Below are positions 9,130 to 17,930 of a stretch of DNA of 64,000 bases, piece by piece. Source of the stretch: an uncultured Flavobacteriales bacterium (GTDB lineage: Bacteria; Bacteroidota; Bacteroidia; Flavobacteriales_G; Salibacteraceae); the NCBI GenBank assembly GCA_943788775.1, contig CALSRO010000003.1, forward strand, positions 186,001 through 250,000, written 5' to 3'. Position numbers and translations under genes: made by a program. The notes beneath the pieces are model-generated. The model did no database searches. It was given only the letters and a program-made list of their open reading frames with translations, and was not told where the DNA came from. Every line of letters begins with the position of its first letter. The stretch's first letter is position 1.

Positions 9130-10515
9130 ATGAGATTTTCACTATTAATCTATCTACTCTTTGCAATAGCCCTTTCCGATAGCCTAACGGCCCAAACTTG
9201 GGCTCGTGTGGGCACAGGAACCAATGGTGCAGTTCACGCTTTGACTACGTTCAATGACGGGATCAGTGTGGGAGGTACATTCACTCAAATCAACGCCTTT
9301 GATCGCATTGCGCATTGCTTTGTGCGGGAAAACAAGTTGGACGAATACACATTCTTCGCTCCCTATTCTGAGGCGTTCAATGTGAACCTTTCAGGAGCAG
9401 CAACACTTTCTGCCGCCATATTTGCCAACGCGAAGTTCGATGCTCGATTGCACGTGGGTGGACGTTTTAATCATCCGGATTATGCCGACAACGTTGGGCT
9501 GGGATACTTCCAACTTGACCCTCAAACCAACGCAACTAGCTTTCAAGCATATGATGTACAATTGTCTGACTCACAAACGGTCTTTTGCATGCTTGAATTT
9601 GATGGCCGACTGTTCATTGGTGGCGACTTTGAGTCACTGGGTAACGCTAATTACATAGCCAGCATCAATAGCGGAGACTACCCCACTCCAACAGTGAATG
9701 CGGCTGGAAACGAAATCGATGGTCCCGTCCATGTCATGGCTGTTTTTCAAGGTCAACTTTACGCGGGTGGCAACTTCAGTAAATCGGATACGGATACCGT
9801 ATTTCAAAACCATATCTCCCGCTGGAACGGCACCGATTGGGAAATGGTAGGAGACGGGTTAAACGGGCCTGTATACGCTCTTTACGCACACCAAGATAAA
9901 TTATATGCTGGAGGAGTATTTACGGCAAGCGATTCAAACGAAATGTTGGGAGTTGCCTCCTGGGATGGTACTTCGTGGTCGGCTGTAGGAACAGGATTTA
10001 CAGATAGCGCGGATACCGTATTCTGTCTCTATGCCTATGACGACACGCTCTATGCAGGCGGCAACTTCGATAGCGCTGGAAATCAATACGTTCAAAACAT
10101 AGCAAAACTGGCAGGAACCGAATGGCGAAACCTTGGTGATGGAATCAATGGCCCCGTGTATGATATGCATGAATATCGCGGGCGACTATACATCGGTGGG
10201 GCATTCACAAAAGCAGATGCCTTGATCAGTCGAAACTTAGTGACATACAACAACGGAAACGTGCCATTCAGCATTGATTCACCCGAAACACCATCTCTCA
10301 GAATTTACCCAAACCCCGCTTCCAACGTGGTTCATTTCGATTCAAAACTTGACATTAAAACGGCAAAGCTGTACTCCATTCTCGGCTCATCTATCCCCTT
10401 ATCGGTTTCGCAAAACAGCTTTGATATTCAAAACATTCCATCTGGGTACTATCTGCTACAATCCACCGATAGCGATGGCTTAGAATTTCAACAACCTCTG
10501 ATCATTCAACAATGA
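9130..10515 (+). CDS. T9SS cargo protein with beta-propeller-like LYAGGNF repeats
   Basis: A 461-residue secreted protein. Signal peptide MRFSLLIYLLFAIALSDSLTAQ is followed by about seven repeats whose core is LYAGGNF / LFIGGDF / LHVGGRF with following aspartate and a WNG-x-W strand, consistent with a beta-propeller. The C-terminal 80 residues are a type A T9SS sorting domain (LRIYPNPASNVVHFDS ... IPSGYYLLQST). The open frame extends upstream to 9031 into the previous gene, but only ATG 9130 gives a signal peptide. The function is unknown; the sorting domain says surface attachment or release. Confidence 0.8.
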   Translation: MRFSLLIYLLFAIALSDSLTAQTWARVGTGTNGAVHALTTFNDGISVGGTFTQINAFDRIAHCFVRENKLDEYTFFAPYSEAFNVNLSGAATLSAAIFANAKFDARLHVGGRFNHPDYADNVGLGYFQLDPQTNATSFQAYDVQLSDSQTVFCMLEFDGRLFIGGDFESLGNANYIASINSGDYPTPTVNAAGNEIDGPVHVMAVFQGQLYAGGNFSKSDTDTVFQNHISRWNGTDWEMVGDGLNGPVYALYAHQDKLYAGGVFTASDSNEMLGVASWDGTSWSAVGTGFTDSADTVFCLYAYDDTLYAGGNFDSAGNQYVQNIAKLAGTEWRNLGDGINGPVYDMHEYRGRLYIGGAFTKADALISRNLVTYNNGNVPFSIDSPETPSLRIYPNPASNVVHFDSKLDIKTAKLYSILGSSIPLSVSQNSFDIQNIPSGYYLLQSTDSDGLEFQQPLIIQQ

Positions 10516-10715
10516 AAGCACCAATCGTTCTCGCGTCTATTTTATTCATTCTCGGTACCAGCTGCGAAAAATGCAAAGATTGCTACCTCATTGAAGTGCA
10601 AGGAACTACAGAAGTTGAAACCTTCGTGGGCGAACGTTGCGATCAACAAATCGAAGAATTGGAAAATCACGACCTGGTATGCCTGAGCGATGATTGCTAC
10701 TATAAATGCAAGTGA
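10512..10715 (+). CDS. Small cysteine-rich lipoprotein
   Basis: A 67-residue product overlapping the upstream stop by 4 bp (ATGA). A short signal ends in a lipobox (GTSC, Cys18), and the mature part has six further cysteines in a compact acidic chain (CEKCKDCYLIEV ... CLSDDCYYKC). The cysteines could form disulfides or bind metal. I recognise no family. Signal, lipobox and overlap with a secreted-protein gene support a real gene despite its small size. Confidence 0.65.
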   Translation: MKAPIVLASILFILGTSCEKCKDCYLIEVQGTTEVETFVGERCDQQIEELENHDLVCLSDDCYYKCK

Positions 10716-10722
10716 ATTAAAT

Positions 10723-10778
10723 GATTAGGTGATTAGGTGATTAGGTGATTAGGTGATTAGGTGATTAGGTGATTAGGT
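10723..10778 (+). repeat. Seven perfect tandem copies of GATTAGGT
   Basis: An 8-bp unit, GATTAGGT, repeats seven times without interruption directly after a short lipoprotein gene. It lies in non-coding DNA, so changes in copy number would not change a protein. Its role is unknown. Confidence 0.95.
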
Positions 10779-10788
10779 GAAAAATTAC

Positions 10789-10938
10789 GACTTATCGACT
10801 TACCACTGATAGACTTTTGACTTACCGACTTACAACTTATAGATTCATTGACTTCCGACTCATCGACTCATCAACTCCCAACTTATCAACTTCCGACTCA
10901 TCGACTCATCGACTTATCGACTTATCAACTTCGCACTT
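10789..10938 (+). repeat. Degenerate 7-8 bp tandem repeat (RACTYATC-like)
   Basis: Directly after the GATTAGGT array, about 150 bp are built from units such as GACTTATC, GACTCATC, AACTTATC and seven-base GACTTCC forms. The tract ends about 30 bp before the mtaB promoter. The short frame at 10817 that spans it is a by-product of the repeat and is not called as a gene. Confidence 0.8.
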
Positions 10939-10964
10939 TACCCTCCCAATTCAATTATCCCTAG

Positions 10965-10972
10965 TACCTTCG
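10965..10972 (+). promoter_or_regulatory. -7 box (TACCTTCG) of mtaB
   Basis: TACCTTCG differs from TAnnTTTG at one base and sits 10 bp before the mtaB ATG, implying a very short leader. Confidence 0.45.
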
Positions 10973-10982
10973 CGCTTTCGTT

Positions 10983-12302
10983 ATGAATCCGTACAAAACC
11001 GTAGCATTTCACACCCTGGGTTGCAAGCTGAATTTCAGCGAAACCAGCACCATTGCTCGACTATTTGAGGAGGGTGGATACGCCAAGGTGGGATTCAATG
11101 AACGACCCGACATCTTTGTGATCAATACATGCTCTGTCACGGACCATGCGGATAAAAAATGTAGGAACTTAGTGCGTAGAGCAAAAAGCAAAAACCCAGA
11201 TGCCTTTGTAGCCGTGGTAGGTTGCTATGCTCAACTCAAACCGGATGAAATTGCCCACATCGAAGGTGTAAATGTGGTGCTTGGCGCAAACGAGAAATTC
11301 AACATTCTTGAATACCTCGACAAACAGCCAACGGAAGGAGTGGCGCACATTGAAAATGGCCATATCAAAGAAGTGAAAGATTTCATCCCTTCCTTTTCTG
11401 CTGGGGACAGAACGAGAACCTTTTTAAAGGTGCAAGACGGCTGCGACTATTTCTGCTCATTCTGTACCATTCCTCTGGCGCGGGGACGCAGCAGAAACCA
11501 AAGCATAGCAGAAACCCTGAAAGTGGCCCATGAGGTAGCCGCTACGGGGGTCAAAGAAGTGGTGTTGACAGGAGTGAATATTGGAGACTTTGGGCAAGGT
11601 AAAGACGAATCCTTTTTTGAGCTATGTCAAGCTTTGGATCAAGTAGATGGCATTGAACGGTTCCGAATATCGAGCATTGAACCCAATCTATTGAGTGACG
11701 ATATCATCGATTTTGTAGCTGCCAGTAAAAAGTTTGTTCCGCACTTCCATATACCATTACAATCGGGCTCAGATGAAATGCTCACCGCCATGCGAAGGCG
11801 ATACCTTACTCCACTCTATCGTGAGCGCATTGAACGCATTAAATCGAAAATGCCAGATGCCTGCATTGGCGTAGATGTCATCCTAGGTTTTCCGGGAGAA
11901 ACCGAAGAGGAATTCATGAAAACGGTGGATTTCTTAAAGTCATTAGATATAAGCTACCTGCATGTTTTCACTTATAGCGAAAGAGCCAATACCACCGCCC
12001 TCCGAATCGAAGATGTGATACCGATGCAAGTCCGACAAGAGCGCAACAAAATCTTGACACAACTCAGCTTGAAAAAGAAGCGTGCCTTCTACGAATCACA
12101 GATTGGAACAACGCACACCGTACTGTGGGAAGCCAGTGAAGACGAAGGCATGATGCATGGATTCACCGAAAACTACGTGAAAGTGGAACAAGCCTTTGAC
12201 GAAGCAAAGATCAACACCACCGAAATGGTTTCCCTGGATGCAATTAGCAAAACAGGACTGGTCAGCATTGGCTTAGAAGCCGACATGATGGTAGTGGATT
12301 GA
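10983..12302 (+). CDS. mtaB: tRNA t6A37 methylthiotransferase MtaB
   Basis: MtaB adds a methylthio group to N6-threonylcarbamoyladenosine at position 37 of ANN-reading tRNAs, giving ms2t6A. The three domains of the family are visible. The N-terminal domain binds the first cluster through Cys14 (TLGCKLN), Cys50 (NTCSVT) and Cys81 (VGCYAQ). The radical-SAM motif is Cys154-x3-Cys158-x2-Cys161 (CDYFCSFCTIPLARG). A C-terminal TRAM-like domain follows from about residue 370. LGCKLN points to MtaB over MiaB or RimO, and 439 residues is normal. Its substrate t6A is made by the TsaD pathway, whose tsaD gene is at 50639. Upstream lie short tandem repeats and a TACCTTCG promoter. Confidence 0.93.
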   Translation: MNPYKTVAFHTLGCKLNFSETSTIARLFEEGGYAKVGFNERPDIFVINTCSVTDHADKKCRNLVRRAKSKNPDAFVAVVGCYAQLKPDEIAHIEGVNVVLGANEKFNILEYLDKQPTEGVAHIENGHIKEVKDFIPSFSAGDRTRTFLKVQDGCDYFCSFCTIPLARGRSRNQSIAETLKVAHEVAATGVKEVVLTGVNIGDFGQGKDESFFELCQALDQVDGIERFRISSIEPNLLSDDIIDFVAASKKFVPHFHIPLQSGSDEMLTAMRRRYLTPLYRERIERIKSKMPDACIGVDVILGFPGETEEEFMKTVDFLKSLDISYLHVFTYSERANTTALRIEDVIPMQVRQERNKILTQLSLKKKRAFYESQIGTTHTVLWEASEDEGMMHGFTENYVKVEQAFDEAKINTTEMVSLDAISKTGLVSIGLEADMMVVD

Positions 12303-12467
12303 GAAACTCCCAATAAACAATTTCCAACACTCAATATTCAATGATTACATAGCATGTCAGTCTGAGCTTTTGCTGGGAGCAGAATGGTCAAAGACAGAAT
12401 GCGGTAAACGTAATGTTGCAAGAGTCATTGATTAATTAAACCATTGTCCAATTATCTAATCAACCAA
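12303..12467. other. Intergenic spacer between convergent mtaB and mutS2
   Basis: 165 bp without a gene. Part of it (about 12354-12367, TGTCAGTCTGAGC) resembles the start of a repeated element common in Bacteroidota genomes, but only a fragment is present. No strong terminator hairpin is seen. Confidence 0.4.
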
Positions 12468-14588
12468 TCATCCCACCACCTCCAACTCCTCTACTTTGAC
12501 CTTCGTTTTAAAGATGCCGAACATCACGGTCGCTTCTTTGCCTTTTATCTCAATGACCTCACCCTTGTTAGTACCATTCATCATTCTGACATTCGATCCA
12601 ACAACTACAGGTTTGGGTGTTGCCTTTGGAGCTTCCTTTTTATTCTTTTTTGGTCGTGGTTTTGGAACTTGAATGGGTTCGTCCATTTTCACTTTGGCCT
12701 GTTCCTTTTTCTTCACCAGTTTACTCTTTTCTATGGCCAAAAACTTTCGAATCTCCTCAAGTAAAGGTTTGTTCTGCCCCTTCATTCGGTAGCTCTGAAT
12801 GAACTGCCCCATTTTCTTCCCGTTGCTCAAGTCCTTGTTATTCTTCTCGATCAACTGCTGCTGACGCTGAAGTCGTTCCGCAAAATGTTCGCTTAACAAA
12901 TCGGACTCCTCCTTCGCCTCTATGGCCGCCTGTTCGGCAGCGCGTGATGCCTTGTTCAGTTGTTCAATCTCGGACTTTTCTTTTTGCAAGGTGGCTATGA
13001 GTTTATCCATCTCCACCTTATTGGCATCCAATCGGGTTTTCGCTTCTTCAATGATTTCCTGTGGTATTCCATTGATTTGAGCCACTTCAAACGTGAAAGA
13101 TGATCCCGGTTGCCCCACAGATAATTGATACAACGGCTCCAAGGATTCACTGTCAAAGAGCATGCTGGCGTTTTGAGCATTGCGAAGTCGGGCAGCTTTC
13201 AGTTTGATGTTGGCGTAATGCGTAGTGATTACCCCAAAGCTTCTTCGGTTGTAGAGCGTTTCGAAAAACACCTCAGCCAAGGCTCCACCTAAATCTGGAT
13301 CTGAACCCGTTCCAAATTCATCGAGTAGTAAAAGCGAGCGTTTGTTTGCCACCTCAAGGAAAAACTTCATCCGTTTCAGGCGATAGCTATACGTGCTCAA
13401 CTGATTAGCTATGCTTTGATTGTCTCCAATATCGCTCAACACATGATGAAACCAACCAAATTTGCTCGATGCATCGGCAGGTACTAATAATCCTGACTGA
13501 ACCATAATTTGCAGCAAACCAACTGTTTTTAACGTGATGGATTTACCCCCAGCATTCGGTCCAGAGATGACCATCATTCGGCAAAACTTATCCAAGTACA
13601 AACTCTGAGGAATGGTTTTTAAACCGGCTTCTTTGTTTGCCAATAGCAATAGTGGATGGTAGGCATTGATTAACTCTACATATGATTCATTCTCCACGGC
13701 CGGACGCTGAGCATCCATTCTTTGTGCTACCCTAACTTTCGCATTGATAAAGTCGAATTCGCACAACACCTTTTGATAGATTTCAATCAACGGTAAAAGC
13801 TGTCGAATTTCGTTGGTCAGCGCTAAGAATATCCTTCGAATCTCGGTTCTTTCATCATCCAACAGCATCTCCAACTCGTTGTTGAGCGCCATGTTTTCCT
13901 GCGGCTCAATGAAGGTGAAATTGCCTGATTTTGAATTTCCCACCACATTGCCCGGTACTTGTCTTTTGAAACTTGACACCACACTTAACACACGTCTATC
14001 ATTGAGGTATGCTTCTTTCGTATCTGCCAAATACCCTTCGCGATTCAGCTTTCGCAGCACCTTGTCGAAGTTTTTGGAGATATCGCGTCTAACTGTAGCG
14101 ATTGAGCTTCGAATGCGCTGCAACTCGGGCGAAGCACTATCTCGCACCTGCAGCCGTTGATCCAACACTTTATCTATCGGCTTAACAATTCCGTTGGTGT
14201 AATAGGCTTCGTTTGCAAGCGCATGTAAATTCGGAAACAACTCCTGTTCTCCTTTAAAGAACTGCAGCACATTATTCATCAAATTGCTTGCGTCTAATAA
14301 TCGGACAAAACCTTCCAAATCCACCACTCCACCAGCAATACCTAGCCGTTGAATCTCGAGATGTAACTCTTCGAATTCAAGACGCGGAAAGGAACTCTGA
14401 CTGTTGCGTATCTGTAGTAATTCAGCCGCCTGATTCAGCGCTAGATTGGCTTCATCAAACTTGCGCAGCGGCATGAGAGACAACATACGTTCCTTCGCAG
14501 TGGCCGAATGGCACGCATCAGAAAGGAGCAATCGCATCGACTCAAATTCGAGGTCAGTTGCGGTCTGTTGATCAAAAAGCTGTCTCAT
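12468..14588 (-). CDS. mutS2: MutS2 family ATPase without C-terminal Smr domain
   Basis: MutS2 acts on branched DNA or collided ribosomes rather than in mismatch repair. The ATPase core is intact: Walker A ISGPNAGGKSITLK and Walker B LLLLDEFGTGSDPDLGGAL, preceded by the helical clamp/core region and followed by a long charged coiled coil (KEKSEIEQLNKAS region). The protein ends after a KOW-like beta segment (GEVIEIKGKEATVMFG) and lacks the Smr nuclease domain present in Bacillus MutS2; the length is about 706 residues. ATG 14588 is chosen because the family starts near MRQLFDQQTATDLEF; the open frame continues 78 codons upstream but has no MutS2 similarity. A weak -7 box (TTACTTTG) lies 8 bp before the start. 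Confidence 0.9.
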   Translation of the reverse strand: MRQLFDQQTATDLEFESMRLLLSDACHSATAKERMLSLMPLRKFDEANLALNQAAELLQIRNSQSSFPRLEFEELHLEIQRLGIAGGVVDLEGFVRLLDASNLMNNVLQFFKGEQELFPNLHALANEAYYTNGIVKPIDKVLDQRLQVRDSASPELQRIRSSIATVRRDISKNFDKVLRKLNREGYLADTKEAYLNDRRVLSVVSSFKRQVPGNVVGNSKSGNFTFIEPQENMALNNELEMLLDDERTEIRRIFLALTNEIRQLLPLIEIYQKVLCEFDFINAKVRVAQRMDAQRPAVENESYVELINAYHPLLLLANKEAGLKTIPQSLYLDKFCRMMVISGPNAGGKSITLKTVGLLQIMVQSGLLVPADASSKFGWFHHVLSDIGDNQSIANQLSTYSYRLKRMKFFLEVANKRSLLLLDEFGTGSDPDLGGALAEVFFETLYNRRSFGVITTHYANIKLKAARLRNAQNASMLFDSESLEPLYQLSVGQPGSSFTFEVAQINGIPQEIIEEAKTRLDANKVEMDKLIATLQKEKSEIEQLNKASRAAEQAAIEAKEESDLLSEHFAERLQRQQQLIEKNNKDLSNGKKMGQFIQSYRMKGQNKPLLEEIRKFLAIEKSKLVKKKEQAKVKMDEPIQVPKPRPKKNKKEAPKATPKPVVVGSNVRMMNGTNKGEVIEIKGKEATVMFGIFKTKVKVEELEVVG

Positions 14589-14707
14589 TGCAATGGCAAA
14601 GTAACAACCAATGATCGGCACTGGTTCGAATGAGTATAAATTGCAATGACATTTGCCATCATTCCTCTTAAAATCGACACATTCGCACCTGATTAAAATT
14701 GACACAA

Positions 14708-15202
14708 ATGGCAAATCCAAAATGTTTTTTTGACGTAACAGCCGATGGCGAAAAGCTGGGCAGAATAGAGTTTGAATTGAGAGCTGATGTAGTTCCGAAA
14801 ACGGCTGAAAACTTCCGTGCACTTTGTACCGGTGAAAAAGGGTACGGATTCAAAGGGAGCGGTTTTCACAGAGTAATTCCTGAGTTTATGCTGCAGGGTG
14901 GTGATTTCACGAACCACAATGGAACGGGTGGTAAATCCATCTATGGAGATCGTTTTCCAGATGAGAACTTTCAATTAAAGCATGAAGGTCCAGGCACTCT
15001 AAGTATGGCAAATGCTGGTCCCAATACCAATGGAAGTCAATTCTTCATTTGTACGATTAAAACCGATTGGTTAGACGGAGCACATGTCGTTTTTGGCAAC
15101 GTTACTGAAGGCATGGATGTGGTCGAAGCCATAGAAGCCTTAGGTTCAAGAAGCGGACAAACATCAAAGAAAATCTTGATCGAAGATTGTGGTGAGCTTT
15201 AG
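14708..15202 (+). CDS. Cyclophilin-type peptidyl-prolyl isomerase, strikingly eukaryote-like
   Basis: A single-domain, 164-residue cyclophilin with no signal peptide, so cytosolic. It aligns residue for residue with human cyclophilin A over nearly its whole length: Arg55, Phe60, Gln63, Trp121 and His126 of the active site are at the same numbers, and the stretches [19 protein letters not shown] and [15 protein letters not shown] are shared. It should catalyse cis-trans isomerisation of prolyl bonds and may bind cyclosporin. Typical bacterial PpiA/PpiB enzymes lack the KSIYG insertion. The start is ATG 14708 (the frame is open three codons further). Divergent from mutS2. Confidence 0.93.
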   Translation: MANPKCFFDVTADGEKLGRIEFELRADVVPKTAENFRALCTGEKGYGFKGSGFHRVIPEFMLQGGDFTNHNGTGGKSIYGDRFPDENFQLKHEGPGTLSMANAGPNTNGSQFFICTIKTDWLDGAHVVFGNVTEGMDVVEAIEALGSRSGQTSKKILIEDCGEL

Positions 15203-15259
15203 GAGTTGAAAACTCCGCAAAGAGATACTAGGCAACGGATCAAAGGTTATATTCGCCCG

Positions 15260-16084
15260 ATGCGAATAACCCTGTCCGTTGCCTTTTTTTTGGCTTTATT
15301 CACAGCATCTGCACAGGAGAAATGTAGCTGTGACTCTACGTTCAATTTCATCTACAAAAAATGGGCTGAGGTGAAAAACATGAGCTACCACAGCTATAAG
15401 AATGAACGCAAACTGGATGTATACGAAGAGGCGAACTTTGATTTTGTAGTTCAGCGCAACCCATTCAAAGTGGCGGGGGTGATGACTGAAAAGCGCCATC
15501 GCCTGCTTTATGACCCAAGTCAAAATAAAAATGAAGCGCTCTATATCCCGAGCGGGTTTCCATATACCAACATTTGGTTGGATGTACATGGAAAGGTGTT
15601 TCGAGGATTAAACCATTACACGATTTCCAATGCGGGTTGTGAATTCATTTTCGGAATTATTCGAGATCAATACGAAAGGATTCCTGCAGATTTTGTGTGT
15701 CAAAAGATTACGCGCAAAGGGCAGGAAGAAATTGAAATCTCTGCTCAAACGAAGAGTTTCCACTTTACCGATTACAAAGTTCAGAAAGGCGAATCAGCCT
15801 TAGATATAGCCAAAAAATTTTCTGTCATGGCTTACGTTCTGATCGAATATAATGACAATGTGGACAACTACACCGACAAACTAGATGGTAAAGTAATCAA
15901 AGTCCCATCGCATTATGGCTCGAAAGTCAAGCTATGTGTCAGCGCAAAACATGGGATGGCGACATTGATTCAAGTAGAAGATGAAAAAGGCTTACTCGAA
16001 ACCTACGAATACACGAATTACAAATTCAATTTGAAGTTGCCCGAAAACTACTTTACTGAAGACTACCTAGACAGCCTAGACTAG
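15260..16084 (+). CDS. Exported DUF1571-like protein with LysM domain
   Basis: A 274-residue exported protein. Signal peptide ends at FTASAQ. The first 160 mature residues resemble the DUF1571 outer-membrane sorting-like fold (YDPSQNKNEALYIPSG ... GLNHYTISNAGCEFIFG), and a LysM-like motif follows (YKVQKGESALDIAKKFSVMAYVLIEYN, described by its key YKVQKGES and IAKKFSV parts), which binds peptidoglycan. ATG 15260 is chosen for the signal peptide; the frame opens at 15206. Its end overlaps the convergent next gene by 4 bp. It follows the cyclophilin gene by 57 bp and may be cotranscribed. Confidence 0.7.
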   Translation: MRITLSVAFFLALFTASAQEKCSCDSTFNFIYKKWAEVKNMSYHSYKNERKLDVYEEANFDFVVQRNPFKVAGVMTEKRHRLLYDPSQNKNEALYIPSGFPYTNIWLDVHGKVFRGLNHYTISNAGCEFIFGIIRDQYERIPADFVCQKITRKGQEEIEISAQTKSFHFTDYKVQKGESALDIAKKFSVMAYVLIEYNDNVDNYTDKLDGKVIKVPSHYGSKVKLCVSAKHGMATLIQVEDEKGLLETYEYTNYKFNLKLPENYFTEDYLDSLD

Positions 16085-17043
16085 TGTACCGCAAGAGGTT
16101 CACTCATTTTTGTTGCAAACAAATCTCGTGCACAAAGCTCTGCTAGTGCTTTTTCTAAGGTCGGAAATTCCCATTGAAATCCAGCTTGCTTCAACTTTTC
16201 AGGTTCCACCCACCTACTTTTCAGCAATAGCTCCGTCTCCGTATTGATCAATCTGGCTCCTATTTCTAGTAACAATTTCGGATTCGGAAGTCCAAAGCTC
16301 ATCCCCGTGGCATCCCTCATCTCGTGCATCAACTCTGCGTTGGTGACCTGCTCTGGTGCACTCAGGTTCACTACACCCTCCAAGTTCACATTCTGAATAG
16401 CGAAATTGACCGCTCGACAAAAATCATAGCTATGCAACCAGCTGAAGCGCTGCTTCCCATTTCCATGCTTGCCTCCTAGACCTATTCTAGCAAGGTTTTT
16501 CAATGGCACGAATGCACCTCCTTCTTTTCCTAATACAATGGTGGTGCGAAGTGCCAATTTACGTACCCTAGGCAGGTCGAAACTGAAAAACATGTTTTCC
16601 CATTTCTCGCATACGTCCACGCTGAAACCGGTTCCGTGCTCTCCGTTTGCTTCTGTCATAGGACGATCTTCTGCATGTCGATAAATGGTAGCGCTTGTCG
16701 CGTTAATCCAGGTCGCTGGGCCGTTTTTCACTTTCATCAATGCCAATCCAAGGGCACGCGTACTTTCCAATCGACTATTAAGGATCAGTCTTTTGTTTCT
16801 TTTGGTATATCTGCAATCCACAGACTTACCACTCAGGTTGATCAACACATCCGCCCCTTCCAGATGATCTTTCCAACGATATAGGCTTCTGCCATTCCAA
16901 TGGACGTAGTTCACTCCATTCTCGAGCCTTTCTTGTCCTCTCGTCAGAACAATTACCTGCGCTCCTTGGTCATTAAAATGAGTAGTTAAACATTGGCCTA
17001 AAAAGCCGCTACCGCCAGCGATTACGATTTTTTGAACGTTCAT
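16081..17043 (-). CDS. TIGR01777-family NAD(P)-binding oxidoreductase
   Basis: A 320-residue SDR-type protein of the TIGR01777 (YfcH/SulA-like) family. The N-terminal nucleotide site is IVIAGGSGFLGQCLTTHF; INLSGKSVDCRYT and the following SRLESTRAL are family hallmarks, with SATIYRHAED in the catalytic region and the C-terminal DUF1731-like segment (LLKSRWVEPEKLKQAGFQWEFP). The substrate is unknown. It is the last gene of a five-gene minus-strand operon behind a GbsR-like regulator; its ATG overlaps the upstream stop (ATGA). Confidence 0.9.
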   Translation of the reverse strand: MNVQKIVIAGGSGFLGQCLTTHFNDQGAQVIVLTRGQERLENGVNYVHWNGRSLYRWKDHLEGADVLINLSGKSVDCRYTKRNKRLILNSRLESTRALGLALMKVKNGPATWINATSATIYRHAEDRPMTEANGEHGTGFSVDVCEKWENMFFSFDLPRVRKLALRTTIVLGKEGGAFVPLKNLARIGLGGKHGNGKQRFSWLHSYDFCRAVNFAIQNVNLEGVVNLSAPEQVTNAELMHEMRDATGMSFGLPNPKLLLEIGARLINTETELLLKSRWVEPEKLKQAGFQWEFPTLEKALAELCARDLFATKMSEPLAVH

Positions 17044-17471
17044 TCTTTCTGATTTTTGTTTTTTGTTAGATATAATGTTTTGATTGGGAAGTAGATTAAG
17101 ATGGATCCCGTGATGGCATAGCCTAGAATTAATCCGACTATTCTCAGTCCTTCTCCATGTGCATCAGAAAGAAGGTATGCCACCAACATGGTTCCTAAGC
17201 TCAATAAGATGTGTAATCCTCGGATGACTTCCCAGTTCGGTTCATCTTTTTGCCCTTCGCCTATGACTGCTACGAACATGATGATCAGGTAAGGAAGAGA
17301 GAAGATCAGAGCGAATAGCCCGAGCCCAATGGGGAACCATAGCATGCCTAGGAAATCTTTTGCGGTCAGGGCATTTTCCAGCCCTTCTGTGATCGTGTAA
17401 ATCACACCATAAACGGCACCGGTGATCAGAATTCCGATGATATAGTTTTGAAGAAATTTGCGAATAGTCAT
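17040..17471 (-). CDS. Small membrane protein of unknown function
   Basis: A 143-residue protein with four predicted membrane helices (about residues 10-30, 42-68, 83-103 and 110-130) and a basic C-terminus. I recognise no family. It lies between a pair of paralogous membrane proteins and a TIGR01777 oxidoreductase in a regulator-led operon; the start overlaps nothing upstream (25-bp gap) but its stop overlaps the oxidoreductase start. Confidence 0.65.
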   Translation of the reverse strand: MTIRKFLQNYIIGILITGAVYGVIYTITEGLENALTAKDFLGMLWFPIGLGLFALIFSLPYLIIMFVAVIGEGQKDEPNWEVIRGLHILLSLGTMLVAYLLSDAHGEGLRIVGLILGYAITGSILIYFPIKTLYLTKNKNQKE

Positions 17472-17496
17472 GATTTCCTGTATTAATCTTATTGGG

Positions 17497-17919
17497 CTAG
17501 GCTTGGTTCAGCGTACGTTCGGTTAGGATTTGATGCTCTTTCGCTTTTCTCTTACCTCGGAAGAATAGATAGAGATTCAAGAAAAGCATGATTCCTAGGT
17601 AAATACTAAACCCTCCTACCTTCTGGCTGAGTATTTCGATCATTTCTTGCTTGCCAAACAACTCCATATGATCCGTTTCAATACGCAGAATAAGCAAGGC
17701 AAACCCCAGATTTAATAGGTAGAAACCCATTTCAAAAAGGCGATTGGTAGCATTGGCAATTTCCTCTCTCCCGCGGAAAATATCCACCATGAATACGCGG
17801 CTATTCTTGAATAGAATGCGCGCTACATAATAGGTGAGCAATAAGGCAATGGGGAGATAAATAAAGTAAGCAGTAATGATTAGGGTTTGATCGATGTTGG
17901 TCATTTCAAAGGTTTCCAT
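17497..17919 (-). CDS. Small three/four-helix membrane protein, paralogue of 17931-18287
   Basis: About 141 residues, with membrane helices near residues 10-33, 60-80 and 95-118 and a basic tail (RGKRKAKEHQ). The central segment MGFYLLNLGFALLIL and the preceding DIFRGREE-like loop match MGYYLLNLGYVAVSL and DLFVNDNET in the neighbouring gene, so the two are tandem paralogues. I chose ATG 17919, since the upstream extension of the frame runs into the neighbour. The function is unknown; an 11-bp gap separates the two genes. Confidence 0.65.
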   Translation of the reverse strand: METFEMTNIDQTLIITAYFIYLPIALLLTYYVARILFKNSRVFMVDIFRGREEIANATNRLFEMGFYLLNLGFALLILRIETDHMELFGKQEMIEILSQKVGGFSIYLGIMLFLNLYLFFRGKRKAKEHQILTERTLNQA

Positions 17920-17930
17920 GATTGATATAT

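Noticed and set aside
10723..10778. GATTAGGT array as a CRISPR array
   Set aside because: The unit is 8 bp without spacers, so it is a simple tandem repeat, and no cas genes are present.
10817..11068. 83-residue open frame before mtaB
   Set aside because: It is translated from the degenerate tandem repeat and runs into mtaB in another frame.
12354..12367. TGTCAGTCTGAGC as a copy of a Bacteroidota repeated element
   Set aside because: Only about 13 bases match; the remainder is not recognisable and no terminal repeats are seen.
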